Source: JANWXR01 sp964608265
GTDB taxonomy: Bacteria; Chloroflexota; Anaerolineae; Anaerolineales; UBA6663
NCBI GenBank assembly: GCA_964608265.1
Contig: CAZSNP010000017.1
Location: 10,623 to 74,622, forward strand
Direction: 5' to 3'
DNA: 64,000 bases
The notes under the pieces are model-generated. The model was not told where the DNA came from, did not search any database, and saw only the letters and a program-made list of their open reading frames with translations. The translations under genes were made by a program, and so were the position numbers. This document shows positions 1 through 8,059 of this stretch, in pieces. Every line of letters begins with the position of its first letter. The stretch's first letter is position 1.

Positions 1-93
1 CGTCATCGGTGCGCCCGCGCACGAGTCTGACGCAGGCGCCGGAAGAAGTCTCGCTGTTTCTGATCCGCACACCGCCCGCCTCCCCTGAGTCAA

Positions 94-122
94 GTAGCGA
101 CGCCCGGGCGGGGCGTCGCTAC
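94..122. repeat. Perfect 12-bp hairpin downstream of the alcohol dehydrogenase
   Basis: GTAGCGACGCCC at 94-105 pairs perfectly with GGGCGTCGCTAC at 111-122 around a 5-nt loop. It lies 26 nt past the stop of the minus-strand dehydrogenase and could end its transcript, but no clear T-run follows, so it may instead be one of the window's many repeat hairpins. Bases 1-93 hold open frames that I cannot assign; they may be the 3' end of a plus-strand gene. Confidence 0.6.
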
Positions 123-147
123 GGCCTTGTTCATCACAAGATCCGCT

Positions 148-1227
148 TTAGAACACGATGATGTTGCGCCGCGCCGCGCCGCGCTCCAATCCCTCGACGG
201 CCTCGTTGATGCGTTCGAGCGGATAGCGTTGCGAGATCAATTCATCAAGGAGGAGTTGTCCCTGCCGATACTGTTCGGCGAGGCGCGGGATGTCGGCCCA
301 CGGCGTCGTCGAGCCCATCAGGCTGCCGACGACACGGCGGCTCTCGGTGAGGTCGTGCGCGTTGAGCGTCACCTCGGCATCGTTGTTGCCCGGCATGCCG
401 ACGATGACGGTCGTGCCGCCCCGGCGCGTCATCCGGCTGGCCTGCACGATGGCCTTCGAGCTGCCGACGGCGACGAAGGCGTAATCCACGCCGCGCCCGT
501 CGGTGAGCGCGAGCACGGCCTCCACCGCGGCCTGGCGCGTCACGTTCACGCCATCGGTCGCGCCGAACACCCGCGCCGCGGCCAGCTTCTCATCCGACAC
601 ATCCAGCGCGATGAGGCGCCCCGCCCCGGCCAATCGGCAACCCTGCAGGGTGTTGAGGCCGACGCCGCCCGCGCCGATGACGGCCACGTTGCTGCCCGCC
701 TCGACGCGAACGGTGTTGAGCGCGGCGCCCACCCCCGTCGCCACGCCGCAGGCCAACAGGCAGGCGCGATCCAACGGGAGATCGCTCGGAACCTTGATGA
801 CCTGGCTTTGGTGAACGAGCACTCGCTCGGCGAAGGCCGCCGTGCGCAGACCCTGCACCAGCCGCGCGCCGCCCGCGTTGCGCAGCGGGCTTTCGCCGTC
901 GAGGCGGAACTTGCCTTCGCACAAAAACGGTTGGCCGCGCTGGCAGTAGAAGCACTGGCCGCACGCGCGCCGCAGATACACTACGACATGATCGCCCGGC
1001 CCCACGCCGCTCACGCCGGGGCCGACCGCGCTGACCGTGCCCGCCGCCTCGTGCCCGGCGACCAGCGGGGTCTCGCCGCCCCAGTGGCCCCGAATCCAAT
1101 GCAGGTCGCTGTGGCAGATGGCGCAGGCCGCGACCGTCACCTCGACCTCGCCGGCTCCCGGCGGGTCAAGCGTCACCTCCTCCACCACCAACGGCTGGCC
1201 GAACTCGTAACAGATCGCTGCCTTCAT
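148..1227 (-). CDS. Zinc-dependent medium-chain alcohol dehydrogenase
   Basis: This is a 359-residue NAD(P)-dependent dehydrogenase of the medium-chain zinc family, a cytosolic enzyme that would oxidise an alcohol or reduce an aldehyde. Catalytic zinc ligands are visible as Cys38 and the GHE motif at 58-60. Four structural-zinc cysteines sit at about 89, 92, 95 and 103. A GAGGVG nucleotide-binding loop lies near residue 175. Length is normal for the family. On the minus strand an AAAAGGA run lies about 9 nt before the ATG and supports the start. It is transcribed away from the carnitine-type genes, so a shared role is not shown. The exact substrate cannot be read from the sequence. Confidence 0.9.
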   Translation of the reverse strand: MKAAICYEFGQPLVVEEVTLDPPGAGEVEVTVAACAICHSDLHWIRGHWGGETPLVAGHEAAGTVSAVGPGVSGVGPGDHVVVYLRRACGQCFYCQRGQPFLCEGKFRLDGESPLRNAGGARLVQGLRTAAFAERVLVHQSQVIKVPSDLPLDRACLLACGVATGVGAALNTVRVEAGSNVAVIGAGGVGLNTLQGCRLAGAGRLIALDVSDEKLAAARVFGATDGVNVTRQAAVEAVLALTDGRGVDYAFVAVGSSKAIVQASRMTRRGGTTVIVGMPGNNDAEVTLNAHDLTESRRVVGSLMGSTTPWADIPRLAEQYRQGQLLLDELISQRYPLERINEAVEGLERGAARRNIIVF

Positions 1228-1410
1228 GCTGTGGGTTCCTTTTGGATTGGGGGCTGCGTCGTGAGTTTAGCGTGACCGCCGTGCCCGGCCATTGGGCGGG
1301 TAAAACAAAGTCACCCCTGCAATCTTGTACGGGCTTCCATAGGTTTGCGGGCGGCGGTTGATTATCATGGCTGCGTCTCATACTCCGCTGCGAAACTGAA
1401 TCCCACCTTC

Positions 1411-1584
1411 ATGGACTCTGCCGTCTGGCCCAACGCGCGCCGCTACTCCGTCGCCGATCTCAGCCGGGCGGCGACGTATCGGCAGACGCGGCTGCCGGTG
1501 GATTGGGCCAGCACCCTCCTCCCCGAGGCCTATCGCTCCGCGGAGTTTTGCGACCTCGCACAGCGGGAGAGGGGTTGGGGGTGA
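1411..1584 (+). pseudogene. Possible N-terminal remnant of a Rieske-type oxygenase
   Basis: This open stretch of 57 codons ends exactly where a GGGAGAGGGG repeat begins. Its later part reads like the N-terminus of Rieske non-haem oxygenase alpha subunits, with a Leu-Pro segment, then AYRSAEF, then a Leu-x-x-Arg-Glu-Arg pattern. In intact family members this leads into the Rieske domain, which is absent here. I infer a gene truncated at the repeat. Its place just before carnitine-type genes is suggestive because some bacteria open carnitine with a Rieske oxygenase. It could equally be a chance frame. The rest of 1228-1611 holds no gene I can support. Confidence 0.3.
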
Positions 1585-1589
1585 GGGCG
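1562..1589. repeat. REP-like half element of the GGGAGAGGGG family
   Basis: The sequence GCGGGAGAGGGG followed by TTGGGGGTGAGGGCG matches the right half of the two-hairpin elements at 2553-2647 and 46396-46499. Only one arm is present. It lies 22 nt before the start of the next gene. Confidence 0.6.
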
Positions 1590-1611
1590 AGCAGCAATCG
1601 CTACAGAGTCT

Positions 1612-2547
1612 ATGCCACCCAAAACCATCCTCACCTGCGCCATCACCGGTTCATCGCACACGCCGACGATGTCGCCGCATCTGCCGGTCACCGCTGACGC
1701 CATCGTGCAGCAATCGGTGGCGGCGGCGCAAGCGGGAGCGGCGATTGTGCATCTGCACGCGCGGGAGGACCGCGACGGCAGCCCGAGCGCCGACCCGGAA
1801 ATCTTCCGCGACTATTGCGCGCGCATCAAAGCGCAGTGTGATGTCGTCATCAGCCTGACGACCGGCGGCGCCACCGGGCAGACCGTCGAGCAGCGGCTCA
1901 ACGTCATCCGCACGCTGCAACCCGAGCTGTGTACGTGCAACTTCGGCACGCTCAACTACGGGCTGTTCCCCATGATCCCCAAGTATGCGGGCAAGTGGAA
2001 GTTCGATTGGGAGGAGCCGTACCTCGCCAGCACGAAGTCCGAGCCGTTCGTCAGCAACTTCTCCGACATCGAGTACATGCTCAAAACGCTGACCAACGAG
2101 ACCGGCACGCGCTTCGAGTTCGAGGCCTACGACGTCGGCCACCTGTACACGCTGGCGTACTTCATGGATTTGGGACTGGTGAAGCCGCCCATCTTCCTGC
2201 AGTTCGTGATGGGCACGCTGGGCGGCATCGGCGCGGAGGTGGTGGACAACCTGGTGTTTATGAAGCGCACCCTCGACCGCCTCATCGGCCCGGAGGTGCA
2301 ATGGTCGGTGCTGGGCAGCGGGCGTTATCAGTTCAACATCGTCACCGCCGGCGCCCTCATGGGCAGCCACGTGCGCGTCGGCCTCGAGGACAGCCTGTAC
2401 CTCGGCAAGGGCCAGCTCGCCCCCTCGAACGCGGCGCAGGTGCAGAAGATGCGCGGCATCCTCGAGGCGCTGTCGCTCGAACTCGCCACGCCCGCCGAGG
2501 CCCGCGCCGCGCTGGGATTGAAGGGCAACGACATGGTGAGGTATTGA
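1612..2547 (+). CDS. Beta-keto acid cleavage enzyme (BKACE/DUF849), possible 3-dehydrocarnitine cleavage
   Basis: This 311-residue protein belongs to the BKACE (DUF849) family of zinc TIM-barrel enzymes. They condense a beta-keto acid with acetyl-CoA to give acetoacetate and a new acyl-CoA. The zinc-site motif HLHAR is at 47-51, and the family segments ISLTTGGATG and NFGTLNYG are present. The next genes encode a carnitine-dehydrogenase-like enzyme and a thioesterase, the same trio used to turn carnitine into glycine betaine. This supports 3-dehydrocarnitine as substrate, giving betainyl-CoA. That assignment is from context; BKACE substrates vary widely. There is no strong Shine-Dalgarno sequence. 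Confidence 0.85.
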   Translation: MPPKTILTCAITGSSHTPTMSPHLPVTADAIVQQSVAAAQAGAAIVHLHAREDRDGSPSADPEIFRDYCARIKAQCDVVISLTTGGATGQTVEQRLNVIRTLQPELCTCNFGTLNYGLFPMIPKYAGKWKFDWEEPYLASTKSEPFVSNFSDIEYMLKTLTNETGTRFEFEAYDVGHLYTLAYFMDLGLVKPPIFLQFVMGTLGGIGAEVVDNLVFMKRTLDRLIGPEVQWSVLGSGRYQFNIVTAGALMGSHVRVGLEDSLYLGKGQLAPSNAAQVQKMRGILEALSLELATPAEARAALGLKGNDMVRY

Positions 2548-2552
2548 TGACC

Positions 2553-2647
2553 CGCCCTCACCCCCTGCCCCTCTCCCGCTGGGAGAGGGGAGTATGCTCG
2601 GAAATTCCGCGGCCTGTTCCCTCTCCCGGCGGGAGAGGGTGAGGGCG
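2553..2647. repeat. Composite REP element with two hairpins
   Basis: The outer arms CGCCCTCACC (2553-2562) and GGTGAGGGCG (2638-2647) are inverted copies. Inside lie two perfect hairpins, CCCCTCTCCC/GGGAGAGGGG and CCCTCTCCC/GGGAGAGGG, joined by a spacer beginning AGTATG. The same layout recurs at 46396-46499. It fills the spacer between two genes of one operon, so it is unlikely to be a terminator. Confidence 0.85.
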
Positions 2648-2656
2648 AACCCTGCA

Positions 2657-3622
2657 ATGCCACGACCTCATCCTTCCCAAATCTCTCGCGTCGCCGTCGT
2701 CGGTGCGGGTGTCATCGGCGGCGGATGGGCCGCGCACTTTCTGCGGCAGGGCCTGCGCGTGACCGCGTGGGACCCGGCCTCGGACGCCGAGGCGAAGCTG
2801 CGCGCCCTCATCGAACAGGTGTGGCCGACGATGGAGCGGCTCGGTCTGAAAACCGGCGCGTCACCCGAGCGGTTGACGTTCACGCCCGATCTGGCCGAGG
2901 CGGTGCGCGCGGCCGAGTTCGTGCAGGAGAGCGCGCCCGAGCGGCTCGATCTCAAGCAGGAGCTGCTCGCGCAGATTGACGCCGCCGCCCCGCCCGAGGT
3001 CGTCATCAGCTCAAGCACTTCCGGCTACGCGATGACGGAGATGGCGACCCGCTGCTCACATCATCCCGAGCGGCTCGTCGTCGGGCATCCGTTCAATCCG
3101 CCGTACCTCATCCCGCTCGTTGAGGTGGTCGGCGGCGATAAGACGGGCGCGGCTGCGGTGGATTGGGTGACTGAGTTCTACAACCACTTCGGCAAGTATG
3201 GTCTGAAGATGCAGCGCGAACTGCCCGGCTTCCTCGCCAATCGTTTGCAGGATGCAATATGGCGCGAGGCCTTGCACATGGTTGCGGCGGGCGAGGCCAC
3301 GGTGGAGGAGTTGGACGCTTCGATTGTGCAGGGCCCCGGCCTGCGCTGGGCGCTGATGGGCCCGTGCCTGACCTTTCACCTCGCGGGCGGCGCGGGGGGC
3401 ATGGCCCACATGCTCGACCACTTCGGCCCGTCGCTCAGGGAGCCGTGGACGCGGCTGGTGGCCCCCGAGCTGACGCCCGAGCTGCGCTATCGGATGGTGG
3501 CGGGCTGCGAGCGCGAAGCGGCCGGTCGCTCCATCGCCGACCTCATCCGCGAGCGCGATGAGTTCTTGGTGGACTTGCTGGCCGTGCTTGAGAAGCACTG
3601 GGCGAAGTGGGGGAAGCGCTGA
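2657..3622 (+). CDS. L-carnitine dehydrogenase-like 3-hydroxyacyl-CoA dehydrogenase family protein
   Basis: This is a 321-residue NAD-dependent dehydrogenase of the 3-hydroxyacyl-CoA dehydrogenase superfamily. The Rossmann loop GAGVIGGG is at about 16-23, and a GHPFNPP motif near residue 145 is the usual active-site histidine region. Carnitine 3-dehydrogenases are single-domain-pair members of this length. With the BKACE enzyme before it and the thioesterase after it, it would oxidise carnitine to 3-dehydrocarnitine. I start at 2657 because the Rossmann fold begins about ten residues later and the sequence upstream is repeat DNA. A different 3-hydroxy acid substrate remains possible. Confidence 0.82.
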   Translation: MPRPHPSQISRVAVVGAGVIGGGWAAHFLRQGLRVTAWDPASDAEAKLRALIEQVWPTMERLGLKTGASPERLTFTPDLAEAVRAAEFVQESAPERLDLKQELLAQIDAAAPPEVVISSSTSGYAMTEMATRCSHHPERLVVGHPFNPPYLIPLVEVVGGDKTGAAAVDWVTEFYNHFGKYGLKMQRELPGFLANRLQDAIWREALHMVAAGEATVEELDASIVQGPGLRWALMGPCLTFHLAGGAGGMAHMLDHFGPSLREPWTRLVAPELTPELRYRMVAGCEREAAGRSIADLIRERDEFLVDLLAVLEKHWAKWGKR

Positions 3623-3630
3623 ACGTCGCG

Positions 3631-3669
3631 GGTTGAACGTTCAACCTTCCACCTTCAACCAGCAACCAA
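3631..3669. repeat. Heptad-type inverted repeat before the thioesterase gene
   Basis: GGTTGAACGTTCAACC at 3631-3646 is a perfect 16-nt palindrome. It continues as 7-nt units such as ACCTTCC, ACCTTCA and ACCAGCA up to the ATG at 3670, leaving no Shine-Dalgarno sequence. Confidence 0.75.
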
Positions 3670-4161
3670 ATGACTATCCCAGCGCCCCTCAACCTCCACC
3701 ATGCCACCGCCCCGCGCGAGTGGATGGATTACAACGGCCACCTGATGGACGGCTATTACCTGGTGGCCTTCGCCTTCGCCACCGAGGCGCTGCTGCAATA
3801 CCTCGGCTTCGGCGCGGCCTACCGCGCGCAGACCGGCTGCACGATTTACACCGCCGAGGCCCACCTCAACTTTCTGCGCGAGGTGAAGGAGGGCGACCCG
3901 CTCACCTATCACACCACACTGCTCGGCGCGGATGCCAAGCGCCTGCACGTCTTCCACACCATGCAGCACGCGCACGACGGCGTCGTCGTCGCCACCACCG
4001 AGCAGATGTGGCTGCACGTCAATCAGCGCACGCTGCGCGTTGAAGCAATGCCTGCCGACAACCTTCAGCGGGCATTGGCCGTCGTCGCCGCGCACGCTGC
4101 GCTGCCACGCCCGCCCCAGGCCGGCCGCCGTATCGCCATGCCGGAGCGGCCCGGGTCATGA
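3670..4161 (+). CDS. Hotdog-fold thioesterase, possible betainyl-CoA thioesterase
   Basis: This 163-residue protein resembles 4-hydroxybenzoyl-CoA-type hotdog thioesterases: the helix-entry segment MDYNGHLMDGYYL lies at about 19-31, followed by the EAHLNFLREVKEGD strand region. In carnitine degraders a hotdog thioesterase next to the dehydrogenase and the cleavage enzyme hydrolyses betainyl-CoA to glycine betaine, and the three-gene order here fits that. The start directly follows a repeat without a recognisable ribosome-binding site. A general acyl-CoA thioesterase role is the alternative. Confidence 0.8.
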   Translation: MTIPAPLNLHHATAPREWMDYNGHLMDGYYLVAFAFATEALLQYLGFGAAYRAQTGCTIYTAEAHLNFLREVKEGDPLTYHTTLLGADAKRLHVFHTMQHAHDGVVVATTEQMWLHVNQRTLRVEAMPADNLQRALAVVAAHAALPRPPQAGRRIAMPERPGS

Positions 4162-4212
4162 GCGACGGAGGCGTCTGCTATGAGCGGCGTGGCCTGGGCC
4201 TCGGTGGAGCGG

Positions 4213-4240
4213 TTGACTTCTCCGCGCGCCGGGCTATACT
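4213..4240 (+). promoter_or_regulatory. Sigma-70-type promoter for the ABC importer operon
   Basis: TTGACT at 4213-4218 and TATACT at 4235-4240 are separated by 16 bp, close to the consensus. The leader to the ATG at 4427 would be about 180 nt. It contains a hairpin GATTG/CAATC at 4399-4411 just before a good AAGGAG site. It also holds a 12-codon TTG-initiated frame (4356-4394) preceded by AGGAGGTGAG, which might be a leader peptide or chance. Confidence 0.7.
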
Positions 4241-4426
4241 GGCGAGGGTCGTTTCCCCGTTGCGTGAAGCCTGCAACTCAAGCCAGTGGACTTGCCCGGT
4301 TTGTACGCCGTGTGGGCGGTTCGCCGTGTCCGTTGCCGTCTCGAGAGGAGGTGAGTTGAACATCGGGCGCACGCCAATCACCCTCCCCACGTAACCTCGA
4401 TTGGTCCAATCAAGGAGAAAAGAGAC

Positions 4427-6061
4427 ATGCGAATCCCTCACCCCCTCTGGAGAGTCATCAGCGCCTTCGCCGTGGCGGCGATGGTGCTGGCTGCCTGCGC
4501 GCCGGCGGCCACCCCGACGGCGCAGGTCGTGAAAGAAACCGAGATCGTCACCGTCAGGGAAACCCAGATCGTTCAGCAGGAAGTGGTCATCACCGCCACG
4601 CCCGAGCCATTCCGAGCGCAGGGCACGCTCACCATCGGCCTGACGACCGACATCGCCGCCATCGAGGTGCCGTACGCGCCCGAGCGCCAGGCCGATAACG
4701 CCTCGTGGACGCTGTACGACTCGCTCGTCTATCCGGCGGCCGATGGCACCATCGAGCCGGCGCTGGCCGAGAGGTGGGAAGTCTCGGACGATGGCCGCAC
4801 CATCACCTTCTTCCTGCGCAAGGATGTGACCTTCCACAACGGCGAGCCGTTCACGGCGGACTCCGTCGTGTACAGTTGGCAGACCTACTCGCAACCCGAG
4901 GTCACCTACGCCAACAATTGGACGATCGCCGACAAGGTCGAGAAGGTAGACGACTACACCGTCGCCGTCCACACTGCTGAGCCGAACGCGCTGTTGCTGC
5001 CCACCATGGCGGCCAGTTGGGCGATGATCCCGCCCAAGGCCCACGCCGAGATGGGTGCGCAGGCCTTTGCCGAAAGCCCCATCGGCACCGGGGCCTTCAT
5101 GTTCAAGGAATGGGTCAAGGGCGACCGCCTGGTCGTGGTCGCCAACCCCAACTACTGGCGCCAGGGCTATCCGAAGCTGGAGCAGGTCACCTTCCGCTTC
5201 ATCACGGAAGCGGCGACCCGCGTGGCGGCGGTGCAGACCGGCGAGATCGACATCTCCCCGCGCCTGACCTCCGAGGACGCCAAATCCCTGCTGGGCGCCG
5301 AGGGCCTGACCATCATCCGCTACCCGGTGGATCGCTCCTACTATCTCGCCTTCAACAACATCAGCACCGGCAAGGGCACGCCGATCGAGAATCCCAAGGT
5401 CCGGCAGGCGCTGGCCTACGCCATTGACCTCGACGGCATCATTGACGCCGTGTTCGATGGCTTCGCCACCCGCTCGGTGGGCTTTGTCTCATCGGCCAAC
5501 CTGGGCTTCGATGGCGCCGAGCCGGTGCCGTACGACCCGGAGAAGGCCAAAGCCCTGCTGGCCGAGGCCGGTTACCCGAACGGCTTCGCGATGAACATGG
5601 CCTGCCCCGATGCCGGCTATCCGAAGATCAATGAAGTCTGCCAGGCCATCAGCGCCCAACTCAACGAAATCGGAGTCAAGAACGAACTCGAGCTGCAGGA
5701 GGCCAATGCCTACTGGGATCGCGAGGCCAAGAAAGAACTCCCGCCGCTGTTTGTGGATAGCTGGTCGGTGACCTTCCCCGAGGCGTACACGCGCCTGCAG
5801 GGTGCGCTCGGCAAAGACGAGACCTACGCCAACTGGGAAGATCCGAAGTTGATTGATCTGATCAGTCGGGTGGCCGTGACGGTGGATGTGGACAAGCGGG
5901 CGGCGTTGTACGGAGAAATCCAAAAGTACATGCGCGATAACCCGCCCTTCGTCTACCTGTACTACCCCGAGGCCTTCGAAGCCGTGACGCTGCGCGTGCA
6001 GAACTACAAGCCGCGCGCCGCCGAGAACTATCGCTTGTGGGATGTGTCGGTGAACGACTAG
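4427..6061 (+). CDS. Lipoprotein substrate-binding protein of a Dpp/Opp-type ABC importer
   Basis: This 544-residue family-5 extracellular solute-binding protein would capture substrate outside the membrane. A signal peptide ends in the lipobox LAAC near residue 24. A Thr/Val/Glu-rich stalk follows up to about residue 62, a style typical of Chloroflexota lipoproteins. The binding domain shows family landmarks such as LRKDVTFHNGEPFTADSV near 130-150. AAGGAG lies 9 nt upstream of the ATG. It heads a complete importer operon (4427-10170). Family members carry peptides, nickel, sugars or small amines. Because carnitine-type genes precede it and a dimethylglycine-dehydrogenase-like gene follows, a quaternary-amine or peptide substrate is plausible but unproven. 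Confidence 0.92.
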   Translation: MRIPHPLWRVISAFAVAAMVLAACAPAATPTAQVVKETEIVTVRETQIVQQEVVITATPEPFRAQGTLTIGLTTDIAAIEVPYAPERQADNASWTLYDSLVYPAADGTIEPALAERWEVSDDGRTITFFLRKDVTFHNGEPFTADSVVYSWQTYSQPEVTYANNWTIADKVEKVDDYTVAVHTAEPNALLLPTMAASWAMIPPKAHAEMGAQAFAESPIGTGAFMFKEWVKGDRLVVVANPNYWRQGYPKLEQVTFRFITEAATRVAAVQTGEIDISPRLTSEDAKSLLGAEGLTIIRYPVDRSYYLAFNNISTGKGTPIENPKVRQALAYAIDLDGIIDAVFDGFATRSVGFVSSANLGFDGAEPVPYDPEKAKALLAEAGYPNGFAMNMACPDAGYPKINEVCQAISAQLNEIGVKNELELQEANAYWDREAKKELPPLFVDSWSVTFPEAYTRLQGALGKDETYANWEDPKLIDLISRVAVTVDVDKRAALYGEIQKYMRDNPPFVYLYYPEAFEAVTLRVQNYKPRAAENYRLWDVSVND

Positions 6062-6074
6062 CCGATCGCGAATA

Positions 6075-6123
6075 GCAGATAGCGGATTGGGCGCGGCATT
6101 GCCGACGGCCATCCGCTATCTGC
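6075..6123. repeat. 13-bp perfect inverted repeat between importer genes
   Basis: GCAGATAGCGGAT at 6075-6087 is repeated inverted as ATCCGCTATCTGC at 6111-6123, with 7-nt units of the ATCTGCC type. It occupies the gap between the binding-protein and permease genes and leaves the ATG at 6140 without a Shine-Dalgarno sequence. Confidence 0.85.
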
Positions 6124-6139
6124 CATCTGCGCGCCGCCG

Positions 6140-7057
6140 ATGCAACGCCATCTCGTCAACAGCCTGCTGCAATCGCTGCTCGTCCTCACCGGCGTGCTGG
6201 TGATGGTGTTCTTCATGGTGCGCGCCACCGGCGACCCGGCGGCGGTGATGCTGGCGCGCGAGGCCAAACCGGAGCAGGTGGAGGCCTTCCGCGAGAAGAT
6301 GGGTTTCAACCGGCCGCTGTATGTGCAGTTTGTGGATTTCGCCGGCAAGGCGCTCGTCGGCAACTTCGGCGATTCGTTGCACTACCGGCAGCCGGCCCTG
6401 CCCCTCATCCTCGAACGGATGCCATACAGCGTGTATCTGGCGCTGGTCGCGCTGCTGATCGCGGTGCTGATCGGTCTGCCGCTGGGGCTTGTCGGCGGCG
6501 CGTCGCCCAACAGCCCCATTGATTGGGTCGCCCGCGCCGTCGGGCTGCTCGGCCAGACGGTGCCGCCGTTCTGGCTGGCGTTGCTCCTCATCTACGCGCT
6601 CGCGGTGAACATGCGCCTGTTCCCGACCTCCGGCAGCGACAAGTGGAACTCCGTCGTTCTGCCGGCCTTCGTCCTCAGCCTGGGCACGTTGGGCCGCCTG
6701 GTGCGGCTCACGCGCTCGTCGGTGCTGGAGATCATGGGCGACGATTACATCCGCACCGCGCGCAGCAAAGGGCTGATGCCGCGCGTCATCTTCTTCAAGC
6801 ACGCGCTGCGCAACGCCGCCATCCCGCTCATCACCGTCATCGCCGTGCAATTCGGCTACATGCTCGGCGGCACCGTCATCATCGAGAGCGTGTTCTCGTG
6901 GCCGGGGCTGGGCAACCTCACCGCCGAGTCCATCGGCCGGCGCGACTTCCCGCTCGTTCAGGGGATTGCGCTGTTCACCAGCCTCGTCGTCGTGCTGTTG
7001 ACCTTCGCCAGCGATGTGCTGTATGCGTTGGTGGATCCGAGGGTGCGCTATGAGTGA
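6140..7057 (+). CDS. ABC importer permease, DppB family
   Basis: This 305-residue inner-membrane permease forms half of the channel for the importer headed by the lipoprotein at 4427. Several hydrophobic helices are visible, including residues 9-30 and 98-125. The cytoplasmic coupling (EAA-type) loop shows YIRTARSKGL near residue 200. Length and layout match DppB/OppB. Its 3' end overlaps the next permease gene by 8 nt, which suggests coupled translation. The upstream repeat removes any clear ribosome-binding site. Confidence 0.93.
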   Translation: MQRHLVNSLLQSLLVLTGVLVMVFFMVRATGDPAAVMLAREAKPEQVEAFREKMGFNRPLYVQFVDFAGKALVGNFGDSLHYRQPALPLILERMPYSVYLALVALLIAVLIGLPLGLVGGASPNSPIDWVARAVGLLGQTVPPFWLALLLIYALAVNMRLFPTSGSDKWNSVVLPAFVLSLGTLGRLVRLTRSSVLEIMGDDYIRTARSKGLMPRVIFFKHALRNAAIPLITVIAVQFGYMLGGTVIIESVFSWPGLGNLTAESIGRRDFPLVQGIALFTSLVVVLLTFASDVLYALVDPRVRYE

Positions 7058-7988
7058 ACGCGCGCTGCGCCCGGGCAGCCCCATCCCGCAATTGAACGCC
7101 GCGAAGGATGAAGGCTCGTTCGCGCAGCGGGTGCGCTACCTGCTGCGCCTGTTGTGGCGCGACAAAGGCGCGGTCGTTGGGCTGATTCTGTTTTCGTTGC
7201 TCGTCGTCTCCGCCATCTTCGCCGATCAACTGGCGCTGTACGACCCCGCCGCGCAGAACCTGCGCGCGGCCAAACAACCCCCGGCGTGGACGGAGGGCGG
7301 GAGTTGGGCCAACCCCCTCGGCACCGACAACCTCGGGCGCGACCTGTACACCCGCATTGTCTATGGCAGCCGCGTCTCGCTGACCGTCGGCGTCTTCGGC
7401 ACGCTCATCGCCGCCGGCCTCGGCCTCGTCGTCGGCATGATCGCCGGTTACGCCGGCGGCCGGGTGGACGGCGTGATCATGACGGTCGTCAACGTCGTCC
7501 TCGCCCTGCCCTATCTGCTCTTCGTCGTCTTTATCGCCGGGGTCTTTGGCCGCAGCCTGCTCAACGTCATCCTCATCTTCGGCATCACCGACGCGCCGAT
7601 CTTTGTGCGCGTGGCGCGCGGCGAAGTGCTCAAGATCAGGCAATCGGGCTACGTCGAGAGCGCGGTCAGCATCGGGGCCAAACCGCTTTACATCCTCTTC
7701 GATCACATCCTGCCCAACCTCATCGGGCCGATGCTGACGGTGGCGACGTTCGAAATGTCGGCGATGATTTTTTACGAAGCGGGCCTGAGCTTCCTCGGGC
7801 TGAGCGTGCCGCCGAGCGTGCCGAGCTGGGGCAACATGCTCGAGCAGGGTCGCAGCTACCTGCGCACGCTGCCGTGGATCGCCGCCTTCCCCGGCCTGGC
7901 CATCATGCTCTCCTCGCTCGGCATGAACCTGCTCGGCGACTGGCTGCGCGATGTGCTCGACCCGCGATTGAGGAGGGCCAGGAAATAA
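7050..7988 (+). CDS. ABC importer permease, DppC family
   Basis: This 312-residue permease is the second channel subunit of the same importer. It has the DppC signature of an N-terminal cytoplasmic stretch and one helix (about 35-57), then LGTDNLGRDLYTRI near 90-103, then the permease helices. The coupling loop reads VESAVSIGAKPLYI near 205-218. I choose the ATG at 7050 because it overlaps the preceding stop by 8 nt, a common operon arrangement, and because the upstream extension lacks homology. Confidence 0.93.
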   Translation: MSERALRPGSPIPQLNAAKDEGSFAQRVRYLLRLLWRDKGAVVGLILFSLLVVSAIFADQLALYDPAAQNLRAAKQPPAWTEGGSWANPLGTDNLGRDLYTRIVYGSRVSLTVGVFGTLIAAGLGLVVGMIAGYAGGRVDGVIMTVVNVVLALPYLLFVVFIAGVFGRSLLNVILIFGITDAPIFVRVARGEVLKIRQSGYVESAVSIGAKPLYILFDHILPNLIGPMLTVATFEMSAMIFYEAGLSFLGLSVPPSVPSWGNMLEQGRSYLRTLPWIAAFPGLAIMLSSLGMNLLGDWLRDVLDPRLRRARK

Positions 7989-7992
7989 GGGC

Positions 7993-8036
7993 AACGAGGG
8001 AAACGGAGGAAAGCTGTTTCCTTCTTTTCCCTCGTT
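7993..8036. repeat. 11-bp perfect inverted repeat before the first ATPase gene
   Basis: AACGAGGGAAA at 7993-8003 pairs with TTTCCCTCGTT at 8026-8036, and GGAAA/TTTCC forms an inner hairpin. Pyrimidine-rich repeat sequence continues almost to the ATG at 8060, so no Shine-Dalgarno sequence is left. Confidence 0.85.
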
Positions 8037-8059
8037 TCCTTCTTTCCCCGTTTTGCCAA

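Noticed and set aside
1..162. Open plus-strand frame at the window start
   Set aside because: Runs through a hairpin and shows no family feature; could be a gene end but cannot be supported.
4158..4394. Open frame of 78 codons overlapping the thioesterase stop by ATGA
   Set aside because: A near-consensus promoter lies inside it and the product has no recognisable feature; leader DNA is the better reading.
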